Shown one piece after another: positions 16,572 to 25,239 of a stretch of 64,000 nucleotides of DNA. The first letter of the stretch is position 1. Each line of letters opens with the position of its first letter. Source of the stretch: Massilia sp. IC2-477. GTDB taxonomy: Bacteria; Pseudomonadota; Gammaproteobacteria; Burkholderiales; Burkholderiaceae_D. The position numbers and the translations under genes were made by a program. The notes below the pieces were generated by a model. It was not told the origin of the DNA. It saw only the letters and a list, made by a program, of their open reading frames with translations, and did not search any database. The stretch is from assembly GCF_020707265.1 (NCBI RefSeq), contig NZ_JAJFEQ010000002.1:124001-188000 (forward strand), in the 5' to 3' direction.

Positions 16572-18485
16572 ATGAGCAAACAGCAAGCCCCGTGCGGCAC
16601 CTGGACGTCCCCGATCACCGCATCCGTTGTCGCGGCCGGCGCCACGCCGCTGGCCTCGCTCATGCTCGATGGCGCCGCTGTGTACTGGCTGGAAGGCCGG
16701 GCCAGCGAGGCGGGACGCTCGACCCTGGTCTCCACTGGCGGCGAACTGACGCCCGCGCCCTTCAACGTGCGCAGCAAGGTGCACGAGTACGGCGGCGGCG
16801 CCTATGTCGTTGCCGGTGGCAGCGCATGGTTCTCCAACCATGCCGACAGCCGTCTTTACCGCGTCGACGCCGGCGCCCAGCCGGTCGCGGTCACGGCGGA
16901 AGACAACAAGCGGCGCTATGCCGACTTCGTGGTCGACGCACCGCGCCGGCGTTTGATCAGCGTTCGCGAAGACCACTCCGCCGGCGGCCACTATCCCGAG
17001 AACACCATCGCCGCCATCGGTTTCGACGGCCTGGAAACCGTGCTGGTGGACGGCAATGACTTCTACGCCGCGCCGCGCATCTCGCCGGACGGGCGCCATC
17101 TGGCATGGCTGTGCTGGGACCATCCGCGCATGCCCTGGGAAGGCAGCGAGCTGTGGCTGGCCGACATCCAGGACGACGGCACGCTGGCCAATGGCCGGCT
17201 GGTGGCGGGCGGCCCGCAGGAATCCATCTGCCAGCCGGAATGGTCGCCGGGCGGCGTGCTGCACTTCGTGTCCGACCGCAGCGGCTGGTGGAATTTGTAC
17301 CGGTACGAAGGCGGCGTGGTGGGGGCGCTGTGCCCGCGCGACGCCGAATTCGGTGGACCGCAGTGGACCTTCGGCGGTTCGCTCTACGGCTTCCGCGCGG
17401 AGGATGAGATCGTTTGCGCCTATATCGAGGGCGGCGTCAGCAAGCTGGGGCGCCTCCGCGGCGGCGAACTGACCGAGATCGCCACGCCCTATGAAGAAAT
17501 CCGCGAACTGCGCGTGAACGCGCACACGGTCGCGCTGCTGGGCGGCGCACCGACGGTGGCGCTCGAACTGGCGCGCATCGACCTGGATAGCGGCCAGCAC
17601 GAGGTACTGGCGCGCTCGATCGCGCAGTTGCCGGACGTCGGCTACCTCTCGGTTCCCCGTTCGATCAGCTACCCAAGCGCGAACGGCCGCACTGCCTACG
17701 CCTTCCACTATCCGCCGACGAATGCCGATTTTGCGCCGCAAGACGGCGAACTGCCGCCCCTGATCGTCATTGGCCACGGCGGCCCCACCGGCATGGCGGC
17801 CAGCACCCTGAAGCTGGCCACCCAGTTCTGGACCAGCCGCGGCTTCGCAGTGCTGGACGTGAACTACGGCGGCAGCACCGGCTTCGGGCGCGCCTACCGC
17901 GACCTGCTCAAGGGCCAGTGGGGCGTGGTCGATGTCGAGGACTGCGTGGCGGGCGCGCGCCACCTTGCCAGCCAGGGCCTGGCCGATCCGCGCCGCCTGC
18001 TGGTGCGCGGCAGCAGCGCCGGCGGCCTGACGACGCTCTCCGCCCTCGCCTTCCACGACCTGTTCCAGGCTGGCGCCTGTTACTACGGCGTGTCCGACCT
18101 GGCCGGCCTGGACGCCGACTCGCACAAGTTCGAATCGCACTACAACCAGTACCTGATCGCGCCGCCCGAACGCGCCGAGCAGGTCTACCGCGAACGCTCG
18201 CCGATCCACCACACCGAGAAGCTGACGCGCCCGATGATCTTCTTCCAGGGCCTGGACGACATGGTGGTGCCGCCGCAGCAGTCCGAAACCATGGTCGAGG
18301 CGCTGCGTGCGCGCCAGGTGCCGGTGGCCTACATCACACTGGAAGGCGAAGGCCATGGCTTCCGCAAGGCCGAGAGCGTAGTGCAGACGCTGGAAGCGGA
18401 GCTGGTGTTCTACCTGCGCGTGTTCGGCATGCCCGTCCCCGCCGGACTGCCAGCGGTGGAGATCGAGAACCTGCCCGCTGCATGA
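16572..18485 (+). CDS. S9 family serine peptidase (prolyl oligopeptidase-like)
   Basis: A 637-residue cytoplasmic protein with no signal peptide. The N-terminal two thirds look like a beta-propeller (repeating W-S-P-G/D-x-x and 'ISPDGRHLAWLCWD' units). The C-terminal alpha/beta-hydrolase domain has the nucleophile in VRGSSAGGL (near residue 481), Asp in QGLDDMVVPP and His in EGEGHGFRK, a complete Ser-Asp-His triad. The family cleaves short peptides or acylated peptides. Start ATG at 16572; the frame extends upstream only through a TTG. The stop codon overlaps the next gene's start as ATGA, so the SNF2 ATPase is translationally coupled to this peptidase. Confidence 0.9.
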   Translation: MSKQQAPCGTWTSPITASVVAAGATPLASLMLDGAAVYWLEGRASEAGRSTLVSTGGELTPAPFNVRSKVHEYGGGAYVVAGGSAWFSNHADSRLYRVDAGAQPVAVTAEDNKRRYADFVVDAPRRRLISVREDHSAGGHYPENTIAAIGFDGLETVLVDGNDFYAAPRISPDGRHLAWLCWDHPRMPWEGSELWLADIQDDGTLANGRLVAGGPQESICQPEWSPGGVLHFVSDRSGWWNLYRYEGGVVGALCPRDAEFGGPQWTFGGSLYGFRAEDEIVCAYIEGGVSKLGRLRGGELTEIATPYEEIRELRVNAHTVALLGGAPTVALELARIDLDSGQHEVLARSIAQLPDVGYLSVPRSISYPSANGRTAYAFHYPPTNADFAPQDGELPPLIVIGHGGPTGMAASTLKLATQFWTSRGFAVLDVNYGGSTGFGRAYRDLLKGQWGVVDVEDCVAGARHLASQGLADPRRLLVRGSSAGGLTTLSALAFHDLFQAGACYYGVSDLAGLDADSHKFESHYNQYLIAPPERAEQVYRERSPIHHTEKLTRPMIFFQGLDDMVVPPQQSETMVEALRARQVPVAYITLEGEGHGFRKAESVVQTLEAELVFYLRVFGMPVPAGLPAVEIENLPAA

Positions 18486-21400
18486 CCTTGAACGACCTGA
18501 ACGCGGGCGAGCAGGCCATCCTGTCCCTGCTGGCATTGAGCGGCGAGCCGATGGGCCGCCAGCGCATCCTCGAACACCTGATGGCTGCCGGCCTGCCGCT
18601 GCCGGAGGGGCAGTGGGCGGCCGAACTGGAACGCCTGCGTGAGCTCGCGCTCGTGACGGAAGTCGTGGGGCGCGGCTTTGCGATCGCCCCGGCGGCCACC
18701 TGGCCGGCGCTGGAACATGCGCTGGACACGGGGCTGTTCGGGGCGCTGCAGGCCGCCTACGAACGCGTCACGCCGCTGCGCCGCGACTGGCAGGGCACGC
18801 CGATCCTGCGCAGCTACCGCCAGGGCCTGGCGCTGCTGCGCATGGCCCTGCTCGCCGGCGAGAACGCCACGGTCGTGATGCCGCTGCTGGACGCCTGCCT
18901 GCGCTGCCACGAAGCGGCCTACCTGCATCCGCTGGTCGACGTCTGCGCCCGCCCTTTTGCACCCGCGCTCATCGAACGCATCCATCCCTACCTGCGCGAC
19001 AGCGTGCTGGCCGAACTGGTGAAGCATGCGCAGCGCGAACCGGCGCTGGCGCCCGCCGTCCGCGCGGTGGCCGAAGCGCATGCGGCGCAGGGAGACGCCT
19101 CGGTCGGCCTGCGCATCGCGCTGGCCGAGCACTTCATCCTGTGCGGCCGTCTCGACGAGGCCCTGGCCCAGCTGGCCGACGTGCTTGACGCGCCCGGGCT
19201 GTTCCTGCGCAGTGTGGTCGCCCTGCTGCGCGACGACCCGGACGCCGCCCTGCCCGACATCGACAAGTCGCTGAAGCTGCTCCGCCGCGAGACCGGCAAG
19301 CGCAAGGCCATTTTCGATGGCATCGGCGCCCACCTGTACCTTGCCGCCCTCCTGCGCGGCAATGGGCCGGCGCAGCTGAAACTGGCCGACGCCTGGCTCG
19401 ACATCGCCACGCGCGCCGTGCAGCGCCCGGAGACGGCCGTGGTCTTCCAGCTCAGCATGCTGCAAGAGATCCGGCGCGGTACCGTGGATGCCGAGGTACT
19501 GGCCTCGCGCAGCTGGGAGATGGCGCTCGAGCCCTTCACCTTCCGCGCCCTGATGCACCACTGGCTCGGACTGCCGCAACTAAGGGCTAAGCGCCAGGAC
19601 ATCGAAGACATGCTGGCGCAATCCGAACGGGCCGGCTTCGACCTGCTGTCGGCCCAGCTGGCCGCGCTGCTGGGCCAGATCGGCGGTCCGGGCGCCGTCG
19701 CCCATGAAGCGCGCGCGAGCGAACTGCGGCGGGTGCACCGCTTCACCGACCTCACCCACTGGTTCGAGCGCGAAGAAGCCTGGGAGCGCCAGCTCAACGC
19801 CCTGATCAACCTGCAGCCGGCCCTGAATGCCGAAGTGGTGCGCGAGTCGCGCCTGGTGTGGATGATCCGCTACGACGAGCACATGGGCGTGCGCGAGCTG
19901 GAGCCACGCGAGCAGAAGCGCGACGCGCAAGGCGGCTGGAGCCGCGGCCGCGCCATCGGCCTGAAGCGCCTGGCCGAAGATGCGCAGGAGCTGGACTTCC
20001 TTACCGCCCAGGACGTGCAGGCCGTGTCCAGCATCGCCGGCCGCCGCTACTACGGCAGCACCGGCATCCGCTTCGAGTTCGAACTGGACAAGGCGTTGGC
20101 CGCCCTGGTGGGCCACCCGCTGCTGTTCTGGATGGATTCGCCCGGCACCCGGGTCGAGCTGCTGCCGGGCGAGCCCGAGCTGCACGTGAAGGCGCGTGGC
20201 GGCAAGGTGACCATCTCGCTGCATCCCGCGCCGAACGACCAGGACGGCGACGTGATCATCACCCGCGAGACCCCGACCCGCCTGCGCCTGGTGCGCGTGG
20301 GCGAGGAGCACCGCCGCATCGCGGCGATCGTCGGCGAGGGCCTGGAAGTGCCGGTGGAAGCCGAACGCCGCGTGCTGCGCGCGATCAGCGCGATCTCCTC
20401 GATCGTCACGGTGCAGTCGGACATCGGCGCCAGCCCCGGCGACATCGAGCAGGTCGCAAGCGACCCGCGCCTGCACCTGCACCTGCGTCCCTATCAACAG
20501 GGCATGAGCATGCAGGTGCTGGTGCGCCCGCTGGACAATGGCGCCTATTACTCGCCCGGCGCCGGCGCGGAAAGCGTGATCGCCGACGTGAACGGCATCC
20601 GTACCGAAGCCAGGCGCGACCTGAAAGCGGAGCGCGAGGCCGAGCGCCAGTTGATCGGCGCCTGCCACGCGCTCGAACACGGAGAGCTGGAACATGGCGA
20701 ATGGCTGCTGGGCCAGCCCCTGCAATGCCTGGAACTGGTGGACGAGCTGCGCAGCCTGGATCCGGCCAAGGTGGTGGTGGCCTGGCCGGAAGGCGAGAAG
20801 TTCCGCGTGTCCAAGCGCGCGAATTCGAAATCGGTGCGCATCCAGATCCGGCGCGACCGCGACTGGTTCGCGGCCAACGGCGACATCGTGGTCGACGAGC
20901 AGCGTGTAATGAGCCTGCGCGCGCTGCTCGAGCGCGTGCGCGAAGGCAAGAGCCGCTTCGTGGCCCTGGGCGACAACGAATACCTGGCCCTGAGCGACGA
21001 ACTGCACCGCCGCCTGATGGAGCTGGCCGACTACGGCACCATGAATGGCGACGAGCTGCGCATGCATCCGCTGGCCAGCTTCTCGCTGGCGGAACTCGCG
21101 CGCGATGCGGGAGAGGTGAGCAGCGACGACGCCTGGCGCAAGCACCTGAAACGCATCGCCGACAGCGAAGCCTTTACGCCGGCGCTGCCTTCTACCCTGC
21201 AGGCCGATTTGCGCGACTACCAGCGCGAAGGCTTCGAGTGGCTGGGACGCCTGGCCCACTGGGGCGTGGGCGCCTGCCTGGCCGACGATATGGGACTGGG
21301 CAAGACCCTGCAGGCGCTGGCCCTGTTGCTCACCCGCGCCAAGGACGGCCCGGCCCTGGTGGTGGCGCCGACCTCGGTGTGCCTGAACTGGATCGCCGAA

Positions 21401-22603
21401 GCCCAGCGCTTCGCACCGACCCTGAATCTGAAGCTGTTCGGGCCCGGCGACCGGGCCACGATGCTGGACGAAGCCGGCCCCTTCGACGTGGTGGTGGCGA
21501 GCTACGGCCTGCTGCAACAGGAAGCGCCGCTGTTTGCGAAGAAGCCCTGGCACAGCATCGTGCTCGACGAAGCCCAGGCCATCAAGAACATGCACACCAA
21601 GCGTTCGCAGGCCGTGATGGCGCTGCAGGGGAACTTCCGCATGGCGGCCACCGGTACGCCGCTGGAGAACCACCTGGGCGAGCTGTGGAACCTGTTCAGG
21701 TTCATCAATCCGGGCCTGCTGGGCAGCGCAGACCAGTTCCAGCTGCGCTTCGCCGGACCGATCGAAAAGGCCCAGGACAAGCGCGCTGAAGCGGGGGCGC
21801 GGGCGCGCCTGCGCCGCCTGACGCAGCCCTTCATCCTGCGCCGCACCAAGGCCCAGGTGCTCACCGAACTGCCGCCGCGCATTGAGATCGTGGTGCCGGT
21901 CGAACTGACCCAGGAAGAGACAGCGCTGTACGAGTCGCTGCGCCGTGAAGCGCTCGACAAGCTGGCCGCGTTGGAAGCGCCGGAAAGCCAGAAGTCGATC
22001 GAGATCCTGGCCGAGATGATGCGGCTGCGCCGCGCGGTCTGCAATCCGGAGCTGGTGGCGCCGGGCGCCGGCATCGCCAGCAGCAAGCTGATTGCGTTTG
22101 CGCGCCTGGTCGACGGCCTGCTCGAGAACCGCCACAAGGTGCTGGTGTTCAGCCAGTTCGTCGACCACCTGACCCTGATCCGCAAGTACCTCGACGGCAA
22201 GCAGATCCCCTACCAGTACCTGGATGGCGCTACGCCCATGCAGGAACGCAAGCGCCGCGTCGATGCCTTCCAGGCCGGCGAGGGCGAGCTGTTCCTCATC
22301 AGCCTGAAGGCGGGCGGCGTCGGCATCAACCTGACGGCGGCCGACTACGTGATCCACATGGACCCGTGGTGGAATCCGGCGGTGGAAGACCAGGCCTCGG
22401 ACCGCGCCCACCGCATGGGCCAGCAGCGTCCCGTGACCATCTACCGCCTGGTGGCGCGCGGCACCATCGAGGAAGGCATCGTCGAACTGCACGGCCGCAA
22501 GCGCGACCTGGCCGACAGCCTGCTCGAAGGCACCGAGATGGCGGCGCGCATGTCGCCCGGCGACATGCTGATGATGCTGAAGCAGGGCCTAAGCCTGTCC
22601 TGA
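18482..22603 (+). CDS. Large SNF2/RapA-type DEAD-like ATPase
   Basis: A 1373-residue protein. The ATPase core lies in the last third: Walker A DDMGLGKTLQ near residue 935, DEAQ box in VLDEAQAIKN near 1026, ATGTPLENHLGELW, then a C-terminal helicase lobe with VFSQFVDHL, LISLKAGGVGINLTAA and the Q-x-x-DRAHRMGQ motif. SNF2 proteins use ATP to move along DNA and remodel bound proteins. The first 900 residues are much longer than in typical bacterial SNF2 proteins. They begin with a winged-helix-like segment (EQAILSLLALSGEPMGRQRIL), then Leu/Ala-rich helices that may be repeats, then mixed regions I cannot assign. ATGA overlap with the S9 peptidase gene sets the start at 18482. No nuclease or methylase accompanies it. 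Confidence 0.87.
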   Translation: MTLNDLNAGEQAILSLLALSGEPMGRQRILEHLMAAGLPLPEGQWAAELERLRELALVTEVVGRGFAIAPAATWPALEHALDTGLFGALQAAYERVTPLRRDWQGTPILRSYRQGLALLRMALLAGENATVVMPLLDACLRCHEAAYLHPLVDVCARPFAPALIERIHPYLRDSVLAELVKHAQREPALAPAVRAVAEAHAAQGDASVGLRIALAEHFILCGRLDEALAQLADVLDAPGLFLRSVVALLRDDPDAALPDIDKSLKLLRRETGKRKAIFDGIGAHLYLAALLRGNGPAQLKLADAWLDIATRAVQRPETAVVFQLSMLQEIRRGTVDAEVLASRSWEMALEPFTFRALMHHWLGLPQLRAKRQDIEDMLAQSERAGFDLLSAQLAALLGQIGGPGAVAHEARASELRRVHRFTDLTHWFEREEAWERQLNALINLQPALNAEVVRESRLVWMIRYDEHMGVRELEPREQKRDAQGGWSRGRAIGLKRLAEDAQELDFLTAQDVQAVSSIAGRRYYGSTGIRFEFELDKALAALVGHPLLFWMDSPGTRVELLPGEPELHVKARGGKVTISLHPAPNDQDGDVIITRETPTRLRLVRVGEEHRRIAAIVGEGLEVPVEAERRVLRAISAISSIVTVQSDIGASPGDIEQVASDPRLHLHLRPYQQGMSMQVLVRPLDNGAYYSPGAGAESVIADVNGIRTEARRDLKAEREAERQLIGACHALEHGELEHGEWLLGQPLQCLELVDELRSLDPAKVVVAWPEGEKFRVSKRANSKSVRIQIRRDRDWFAANGDIVVDEQRVMSLRALLERVREGKSRFVALGDNEYLALSDELHRRLMELADYGTMNGDELRMHPLASFSLAELARDAGEVSSDDAWRKHLKRIADSEAFTPALPSTLQADLRDYQREGFEWLGRLAHWGVGACLADDMGLGKTLQALALLLTRAKDGPALVVAPTSVCLNWIAEAQRFAPTLNLKLFGPGDRATMLDEAGPFDVVVASYGLLQQEAPLFAKKPWHSIVLDEAQAIKNMHTKRSQAVMALQGNFRMAATGTPLENHLGELWNLFRFINPGLLGSADQFQLRFAGPIEKAQDKRAEAGARARLRRLTQPFILRRTKAQVLTELPPRIEIVVPVELTQEETALYESLRREALDKLAALEAPESQKSIEILAEMMRLRRAVCNPELVAPGAGIASSKLIAFARLVDGLLENRHKVLVFSQFVDHLTLIRKYLDGKQIPYQYLDGATPMQERKRRVDAFQAGEGELFLISLKAGGVGINLTAADYVIHMDPWWNPAVEDQASDRAHRMGQQRPVTIYRLVARGTIEEGIVELHGRKRDLADSLLEGTEMAARMSPGDMLMMLKQGLSLS

Positions 22604-22661
22604 ACTTGATTCCGGCACGGGCTCCATGTGATGATGCCGCTTTATTGAAGAGATAACACAC

Positions 22662-23144
22662 ATGGAACTGGACAAAGCGGCAAGGCCGGCGCAAGCCCGT
22701 GTCATCGGTGTCAAATCCTGGCTTGCCTACGCCGGCGTGCTTGCGCTGGCCGTGCTGCTGTTCTTCGTCGCGCTGCCGCTGGCCTTCCACTGGAACGAGA
22801 TGGCGGCCGCCGGTGTGCTGGGTGCTTCGGCCCTGGTCGTCGGCTACCAGTTTCTTCAGGTGCGCAGCGTGCAGCTGTACTACGACGACGTCGGCGTCTG
22901 GGTCGTGTCGGGCGTGCTGCCGTGGGCGAAGGGCGTGCAAGGGGTGAAGTGGCGCGACATGGATGACGCCACCTACGTCAACGGTTTCGTCAGCTGGGCG
23001 ACGCGCTCCTACACCGTGCGCATCGGGCACCGCTTTACCAAAGAGAGCGAGATCGTCCTGCACCACATCGCGCGCGGGCGCCAGGCTGTCGAAACGATCA
23101 ATGCCATCCACCAGCAGATGATCCGCTCCGGCGCCGTCGATTAA
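22662..23144 (+). CDS. Small inner-membrane protein, function unknown
   Basis: A 160-residue protein with two closely spaced transmembrane segments (about residues 20-42 and 47-65), then a soluble C-terminal domain of about 90 residues (VQLYYDDVGVWVVSGVLPWAKG, KWRDMDDATYVNG). The soluble part resembles the short membrane-linked PH-like domains of bacterial membrane proteins, but that is only a pattern impression. It follows the SNF2 gene by 58 bp on the same strand and may be read with it. A GAAGAG about 10-15 bases upstream is a weak ribosome site. Confidence 0.7.
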   Translation: MELDKAARPAQARVIGVKSWLAYAGVLALAVLLFFVALPLAFHWNEMAAAGVLGASALVVGYQFLQVRSVQLYYDDVGVWVVSGVLPWAKGVQGVKWRDMDDATYVNGFVSWATRSYTVRIGHRFTKESEIVLHHIARGRQAVETINAIHQQMIRSGAVD

Positions 23145-23244
23145 GCAAACACTAAGTGTCGGAATGTTTCAGCGCCCCGCAAGCGGCCTGAATGGTGCTA
23201 CTCTTCCGTGGCTCCGACCTTTTAATCCCTAGGGTTCGAACAGG

Positions 23245-25167
23245 ATGATGAAAACGAAGATTGCGCTGGCCGTGCTGCTGGCGAGTTTCGCGCTGGCCCC
23301 CGCCAGCGCCAAGACCACCAAGCCCGCCAAGGGCAAGGCGAAAGCCGCCAAGGTGGTCAAATCGAAAACGAACAAGGCAAAGGCGCCGGTCAAGAAGTCC
23401 GGCAAGAAGACTGCGGTCGCCGCTGCCGCCGCGGCCACCGCAGTGGCCGCAGCACCGGTCGCCGCCGCACCTGTCGTTAACGCGAACGAGAAGCGCCTCG
23501 ATCGCCGCTTCGATTCGATGAGCATGCAGTACCTGACCGCGCTGTGGCGCGTCGATCCGGAAGGCGGCATCTACGTCGGCAAGTTCGACCAGGCCGCCAA
23601 CCTGACCATCCCCGACGCCGCGACGCGTGCGAAGAAGCTCGCCTTCGCCAACGAATGGCTCGACAAGTTCAACAAGCTCGACACCCGCCAGCTGTCGCCG
23701 CGCCAGCGCACCGACCTGGCCCTGCTGGTGAACAAGCTGGAAAAGGACCGCTGGAACCTGACGACCTGGCGCGAGTACGAGTGGAATCCCTCGCTGTACA
23801 ACATCGCCCAGCCGCTCGACCTGATCCTCAGCACCGAGTACGCGGCCAAGCCGCAGCGCCTGCGCACCATCCTCAAGCGCCTGGCCAACGTGCCGGCCTA
23901 CTACGAGGCGGCCCAGGCTTCGATCGTCAACCCGACCCGCGAGCACACCCAGCTCGCGATCGCGCAGGCGCCGGGCACCATTGCAGTGCTGGCCGACCTC
24001 GGCAAGGCGGCCCAGGAATCGATCCTGAACCAGCAGGAAAAGGCGATTTTCGCGCAGCGCATCGCCAACGCGGGCAGCGCGGTGCTGGCCTATGTCGACC
24101 ACCTAACGGCGCTGGAAAAGAACGCCCAGGATGGGGCAGGCAAGCCGCGCCCCTTCCGCGCCGGGAAGGCACTGTACGAGCAGAAGTTCGCGCTCGAGAT
24201 CCAGTCGTCCAGCAGCGCCGAACAGACCTTCCGCAAGGCGCTGGCCACGCGCGAAGAGCTGCTGGCCCGCATGGACAGCATCTCGGACGAGCTGTGGCCG
24301 CGCTACATGGCGGGCGTGAACAAGCCCCGCGACCGCTTCCAGAAGATCGGCATGATGATCAACAAGCTCTCCGAGCGCCACGTCGCGCGCGAGAACTTCC
24401 TGCCCGAGATCCGCCGCCAGATTCCGGCGCTGCACAAATTCGTCACCGAGAAGAATCTGCTCACGCTGGACGCCGACAAGCCGCTCGAGGTGCGCGAGAC
24501 CCCGATGTACCAGCGCGGCGTGGCCGGCGCCAGCATCGACGCGCCCGGCCCCTACCGCCCGAAGGACAAGACTTATTACAACGTCACCCCGCTGGACGGC
24601 CTGAGCCCGGAACAGGCCGAGAGCAGCCTGCGCGAGTACAACGAGTGGATCCTGCAGATCCTGAACATCCACGAAGCGATCCCTGGCCACTACGCGCAGC
24701 TGGTGTACGCGAACCGTTCGCCCTCGCTGGTGAAGTCGCTGTTCGGGAACGGCGCCATGGTCGAGGGCTGGGCCGTCTACGGCGAACGCATGATGCTGGA
24801 GAACGGTTACGGCGACAACGCGCCCGAGATGTGGCTGATGTACTCGAAGTGGAACCTGCGCAGCGTCACCAACACCATCCTCGACTACAGCGTCCACGTG
24901 CTCGGCATGGGCCAGGCGGGTGCCATCGACCTGCTGACGCGCCAGGCCTTCCAGACCCGCCAGGAAGCCGACGAGAAGTGGCGCCGCGTGCAGCTCACTT
25001 CGGTGCAGCTGACCAGCTACTACAGCGGCTACGAGCAGATCATGGAGCTGCGCGAGCGCCGCCGCCAGCAGCTGGGCGATCGCTTCAACCTGAAGGAATT
25101 CCACGACCAGTTCCTCAGCTATGGCAATGCGCCGGTGAAGATGATTGCTGAACTGATGAATCAGTAA
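23245..25167 (+). CDS. DUF885 family putative metallohydrolase with basic Lys/Ala-rich N-terminal tail
   Basis: A 640-residue exported protein. A signal peptide (IALAVLLASFALAPASA) is followed by a striking Lys/Ala/Pro-rich segment at about residues 23-75 (repeated KAK, KSK, KKS units), and then a poly-Ala stretch. The remainder matches DUF885: HEAIPGH near residues 476-482, the family's HExxxGH metal-binding motif, then GWAVYGERM and a C-terminal helical region. These proteins are thought to be secreted peptidases or carboxypeptidase-like hydrolases with poor characterisation. The basic tail resembles histone H1 or a cell-wall/nucleic-acid binding linker. A strong bidirectional terminator follows. 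Promoter lies in the 100-bp gap upstream. Confidence 0.85.
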   Translation: MMKTKIALAVLLASFALAPASAKTTKPAKGKAKAAKVVKSKTNKAKAPVKKSGKKTAVAAAAAATAVAAAPVAAAPVVNANEKRLDRRFDSMSMQYLTALWRVDPEGGIYVGKFDQAANLTIPDAATRAKKLAFANEWLDKFNKLDTRQLSPRQRTDLALLVNKLEKDRWNLTTWREYEWNPSLYNIAQPLDLILSTEYAAKPQRLRTILKRLANVPAYYEAAQASIVNPTREHTQLAIAQAPGTIAVLADLGKAAQESILNQQEKAIFAQRIANAGSAVLAYVDHLTALEKNAQDGAGKPRPFRAGKALYEQKFALEIQSSSSAEQTFRKALATREELLARMDSISDELWPRYMAGVNKPRDRFQKIGMMINKLSERHVARENFLPEIRRQIPALHKFVTEKNLLTLDADKPLEVRETPMYQRGVAGASIDAPGPYRPKDKTYYNVTPLDGLSPEQAESSLREYNEWILQILNIHEAIPGHYAQLVYANRSPSLVKSLFGNGAMVEGWAVYGERMMLENGYGDNAPEMWLMYSKWNLRSVTNTILDYSVHVLGMGQAGAIDLLTRQAFQTRQEADEKWRRVQLTSVQLTSYYSGYEQIMELRERRRQQLGDRFNLKEFHDQFLSYGNAPVKMIAELMNQ

Positions 25168-25182
25168 GCCAAGCACCAGCGC

Positions 25183-25218
25183 AAAAAAATGCCGGGACAC
25201 GTGTCCCGGCTTTTTTTT
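25183..25218. terminator. Bidirectional intrinsic terminator
   Basis: GCCGGGACAC/GTGTCCCGGC (25191-25210) is a perfect 10-bp palindromic stem, with A7 before it (25183-25189) and T8 after it (25211-25218). It lies between convergent DUF885 and M16 peptidase genes and can stop transcription from both. Confidence 0.9.
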
Positions 25219-25239
25219 GGCCGCTTGTTCTCTTGACGA

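Noticed and set aside
17918-18481. Upstream extension of the SNF2 reading frame to 17918
   Set aside because: This stretch overlaps the S9 peptidase in another frame and reads as Arg/Pro-rich shadow. The ATGA overlap at 18482 gives a natural start.
18482-22603. SNF2 ATPase and S9 peptidase as a phage-defence island
   Set aside because: No nuclease, methylase, integrase or composition shift accompanies them. The evidence supports only coupled translation.
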